Below the pieces are notes generated by a model, which saw only the letters and a program-made list of their open reading frames with translations, was not told the DNA's origin and ran no database searches. Both the position numbers and the translations under genes were made by a program. Positions 6,102-7,905 of a DNA stretch of 7,905 bases are shown here, one piece after another. Each line of letters begins with the position of its first letter. Positions within the stretch are counted from its first letter, which is position 1. The stretch lies in contig JABMQV010000393.1 in NCBI GenBank assembly GCA_013203065.1, positions 1 through 7,905 of the forward strand. The letters are read 5' to 3'. Origin of the DNA: Desulfobacteraceae bacterium. Lineage in GTDB: Bacteria > Desulfobacterota > DSM-4660 > Desulfatiglandales > Desulfatiglandaceae.

Positions 6102-7730
6102 ATGTTTTGTTATCAATGTGAGCAGACGGCAAAAGGCGAAGGGTGCACCAAGATAGGTGTGTGCGGAAAACAACCGGAGGTGGCGGCCTTGCAAGACCTC
6201 TTGGTATATGCACTTAGGGGCCTGTCCCTTTGCGCAGTGGAGGGTCGGAAGGTGCGTGTTAATGATCATGACATTAATGTCTTTACCACGGAGGCGGCAT
6301 TTTCCACCCTTACCAATGTCAACTTCGACCCGGAGCGGTTTGTGCCGCTGGTCAATCAGTGCGTGGAACTGAGGGAAAATCTCAAGGAAAAGGTTAGGGC
6401 AGCGGGCGGAAACGCTGATTTTCCTGAAGGCCCGGCCACTTTTAGGCCCGAAACCTCCTTAGAGGGGCTGGTGAAACAGGGTGAAGGTGTTGGAATAAAT
6501 TCCGATTCTGATGTTGACCGGGACATCCATGCCCTTCAATGGACCCTCACCTTTGGCATTAAAGGCGTTTGTGCATACACCGATCACGCGCGGATTCTGG
6601 GCCAGGAGGATGATAAGGTATATGCCTTTATCCATGAGGGTTTGGCCGCTACCGAGAACAAGGCGTTGACTCTAGACGATTGGGTCGGACTGGTTCTCAA
6701 GTGCGGGGAAATCAATCTGAGGGCCATGGAACTGCTGGATGCCGGAAACACCGGCGTATATGGTCATCCGGTACCAACCGAGGTACCCCTCGGGGCCAAG
6801 AAAGGAAAGGCCATCCTGGTCTCCGGGCACGATCTTAAGGATCTGGAAGAGATCCTGAAACAGAGCAAAGGCAAAGGGATCAATGTGTACACTCACGGTG
6901 AAATGCTCCCCTGCCACGGGTACCCGGAGCTGAAAAAGCATCCTCACTTTTACGGGCACTATGGCACGGCCTGGCAGAACCAGGCCAAGGAATTTGCAGA
7001 CTTTCCCGGGGCCATCTTGATGACCACCAACTGCATTCAAAAGCCCAGAGATGGTTATAAGGATAATATCTTTACAACCGGGCTAGTGGGATGGCCTGAT
7101 GTGACCCATATCGGGGATAAAAACTTTGAGCCCGTCATCAATAAGGCCCTGGAAATGGCGGGATTTCCGGAAGATACCAATGGCGGTTCCGTCATGTGCG
7201 GTTTTGGTCGAAATGCCGTCATGGGCGTGGCCGATAAGGTCATCGATGCGGTCAAGGGCGGTGCCATAAAGCACTTTTTTCTGGTGGCAGGTTGTGATGG
7301 TGCAAAACCCGGGAGGAACTATTATACTCAATTCGTGGAACAGGTTCCGGAAGACAGTGTGGTCCTCACGCTGGCCTGCGGTAAATTCCGTTTTTTTGAC
7401 AAAGACCTGGGGAATATCGGCGGCATCCCAAGACTCCTTGATATCGGACAGTGTAATGATGCCTATTCGGCCATCCAGATCGCCGTTACCCTGGCAGGGG
7501 CCTTTGAATGCGGGGTGAATGACCTTCCCCTCAGTATGATATTGTCCTGGTATGAGCAAAAGGCCGTGTCCATCCTTTTGACCCTGCTTCACTTGGGCAT
7601 CAAGGATATCAGGCTGGGCCCGAGCCTGCCCGCTTTTATTACACCCAATGTGCTGGATGTGCTGGTCAAGAACTTTAATATCATGCCCATCAGCACCCCG
7701 GAGGATGATTTGAAGGCGATTTTGGGATAA
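6102..7730 (+). CDS. hcp: Hybrid-cluster protein Hcp (prismane protein), class I
   Basis: A 542-residue cytoplasmic iron-sulfur protein, near the length of Desulfovibrio Hcp. Class I N-terminal motif: C3, C6, C15, C21 (C-x2-C-x8-C-x5-C), the spacing of strict anaerobes and unlike the C-x2-C-x11-C-x6-C of E. coli. All expected hybrid-cluster ligands can be placed: H243 (SGHDL), E267 (HGE), C311 (TTNC), C398 (GCDG, the persulfide position), C426 (ACGK), C451 (GQCND) and E485 (WYEQK). Hcp was described as a hydroxylamine reductase; later work favours nitric oxide reduction and S-nitrosylation, so a nitrosative-stress role is most likely. AAAGGAG (6088-6094) lies seven bases before the ATG. The HcpR-like operator upstream and the ferredoxin gene downstream fit this role and an operon of two genes. 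Confidence 0.97.
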   Translation: MFCYQCEQTAKGEGCTKIGVCGKQPEVAALQDLLVYALRGLSLCAVEGRKVRVNDHDINVFTTEAAFSTLTNVNFDPERFVPLVNQCVELRENLKEKVRAAGGNADFPEGPATFRPETSLEGLVKQGEGVGINSDSDVDRDIHALQWTLTFGIKGVCAYTDHARILGQEDDKVYAFIHEGLAATENKALTLDDWVGLVLKCGEINLRAMELLDAGNTGVYGHPVPTEVPLGAKKGKAILVSGHDLKDLEEILKQSKGKGINVYTHGEMLPCHGYPELKKHPHFYGHYGTAWQNQAKEFADFPGAILMTTNCIQKPRDGYKDNIFTTGLVGWPDVTHIGDKNFEPVINKALEMAGFPEDTNGGSVMCGFGRNAVMGVADKVIDAVKGGAIKHFFLVAGCDGAKPGRNYYTQFVEQVPEDSVVLTLACGKFRFFDKDLGNIGGIPRLLDIGQCNDAYSAIQIAVTLAGAFECGVNDLPLSMILSWYEQKAVSILLTLLHLGIKDIRLGPSLPAFITPNVLDVLVKNFNIMPISTPEDDLKAILG

Positions 7731-7754
7731 TGACTTTGCCTTTATTAACAGTAG

Positions 7755-7786
7755 TTTCCCCCTCCCCCTGACAGGGAAGGGGGAAA
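7755..7786 (+). other. Strong hairpin between hcp and the ferredoxin gene
   Basis: TTTCCCCCTCCC (7755-7766) pairs with GGGAAGGGGGAAA (7774-7786), leaving one unpaired base and a loop of seven. No T-run follows; instead the ferredoxin ribosome binding site begins at 7791. It looks like an intra-operon element for mRNA stability, processing or partial attenuation rather than an operon-ending terminator. Confidence 0.5.
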
Positions 7787-7802
7787 GATCAAGGAGTACG
7801 AG

Positions 7803-7905
7803 ATGAAAGTCAAGAGAAAGATTGTTGAGATCGATGAAGGACGCTGCGATGGGTGCGGGCAGTGTGTGCCCTCCTGTGCCGAGGGTGCCATTGAAATGGT
7901 GGATG
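7803..7905 (+). CDS. 4Fe-4S ferredoxin, probable Hcp partner (FrdX-like), 3'-truncated
   Basis: The first 34 residues are visible and the right edge cuts the gene. C15, C18, C21 and C25 form C-x2-C-x2-C-x3-C within GRCDGCGQCVPSCAEGAIEM, a bacterial 4Fe-4S binding loop. The residue after the last Cys is Ala, not the usual Pro. The basic N-terminus (MKVKRK) leads into a short strand, KIVEID, normal for small ferredoxins. AAGGAG (7791-7796) lies six bases before the ATG. It follows hcp by 72 bp on the same strand. A ferredoxin gene next to hcp is known in Desulfovibrio-type genomes as frdX in the HcpR regulon, so it is inferred to pass electrons to Hcp. Whether it has a second cluster motif, or is the front of a larger protein, cannot be seen. 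Confidence 0.85.
   Translation, partial: MKVKRKIVEIDEGRCDGCGQCVPSCAEGAIEMVD

Noticed and set aside
5896..6213. 105-codon minus-strand ORF over the hcp control region
   Set aside because: It runs antisense through the operator, leader and the Cys motif of hcp and has no recognisable domain.
7755..7786. Intrinsic terminator after hcp
   Set aside because: The stem is strong but there is no T-run, and a ferredoxin gene with a good ribosome binding site follows directly.

Overview
The window reads as chromosomal DNA from a strictly anaerobic Gram-negative bacterium, most likely a sulfate-reducing or syntrophic member of the Desulfobacterota (former Deltaproteobacteria). This is inferred from three things. 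The hybrid-cluster protein is of the class I type typical of strict anaerobes. It carries an HcpR-like operator upstream and a small ferredoxin gene downstream, an arrangement known from Desulfovibrio and relatives. A Tol-Pal protein indicates an outer membrane. No rRNA, tRNA, CRISPR array, insertion sequence or phage gene was recognised.

Layout, left to right: (1) the 3' part of a cpoB/ybgF gene, running in from the left edge to 725; (2) about 435 bp without a convincing gene, holding a G-rich, potentially folded segment (about 838-962), an AT-rich stretch with a 12-bp direct repeat, and a promoter-like pair; (3) a 62-aa excisionase/MerR-type helix-turn-helix gene (1162-1350); (4) on the minus strand, a DUF1343/NamZ-family gene (1426-2601); (5) divergent from it, a secreted, membrane-anchored gluzincin-type peptidase gene (2671-3570); (6) a FadH-like flavin/FeS oxidoreductase of the 2,4-dienoyl-CoA/enoate reductase family (3660-5663); (7) a 33-aa gene for ribosomal protein bTHX (5741-5842), easily missed because of its size; (8) an intergenic control region with a TTGAC-N4-GTCAA palindrome; (9) hcp (6102-7730); (10) the start of a 4Fe-4S ferredoxin gene cut by the right edge.

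Functionally there are three loose themes. The left and middle parts concern the cell envelope: CpoB at the division site, a muramidase-family protein and a peptidase. The FadH-like enzyme belongs to anaerobic enoyl/dienoyl reduction. The right end is a nitrosative-stress unit, hcp plus ferredoxin. Its operator centre lies 41.5 bp upstream of the transcription start predicted from a good -10 element, the geometry of a class II CRP/FNR-type activator site.

Most genes are familiar families. The least explained pieces are the folded G-rich segment before the helix-turn-helix gene and the repeat that overlaps that gene's predicted promoter. The hairpin between hcp and the ferredoxin gene, and the Gln in place of the usual Glu in the HG motif of the DUF1343 protein, are also worth a second look.
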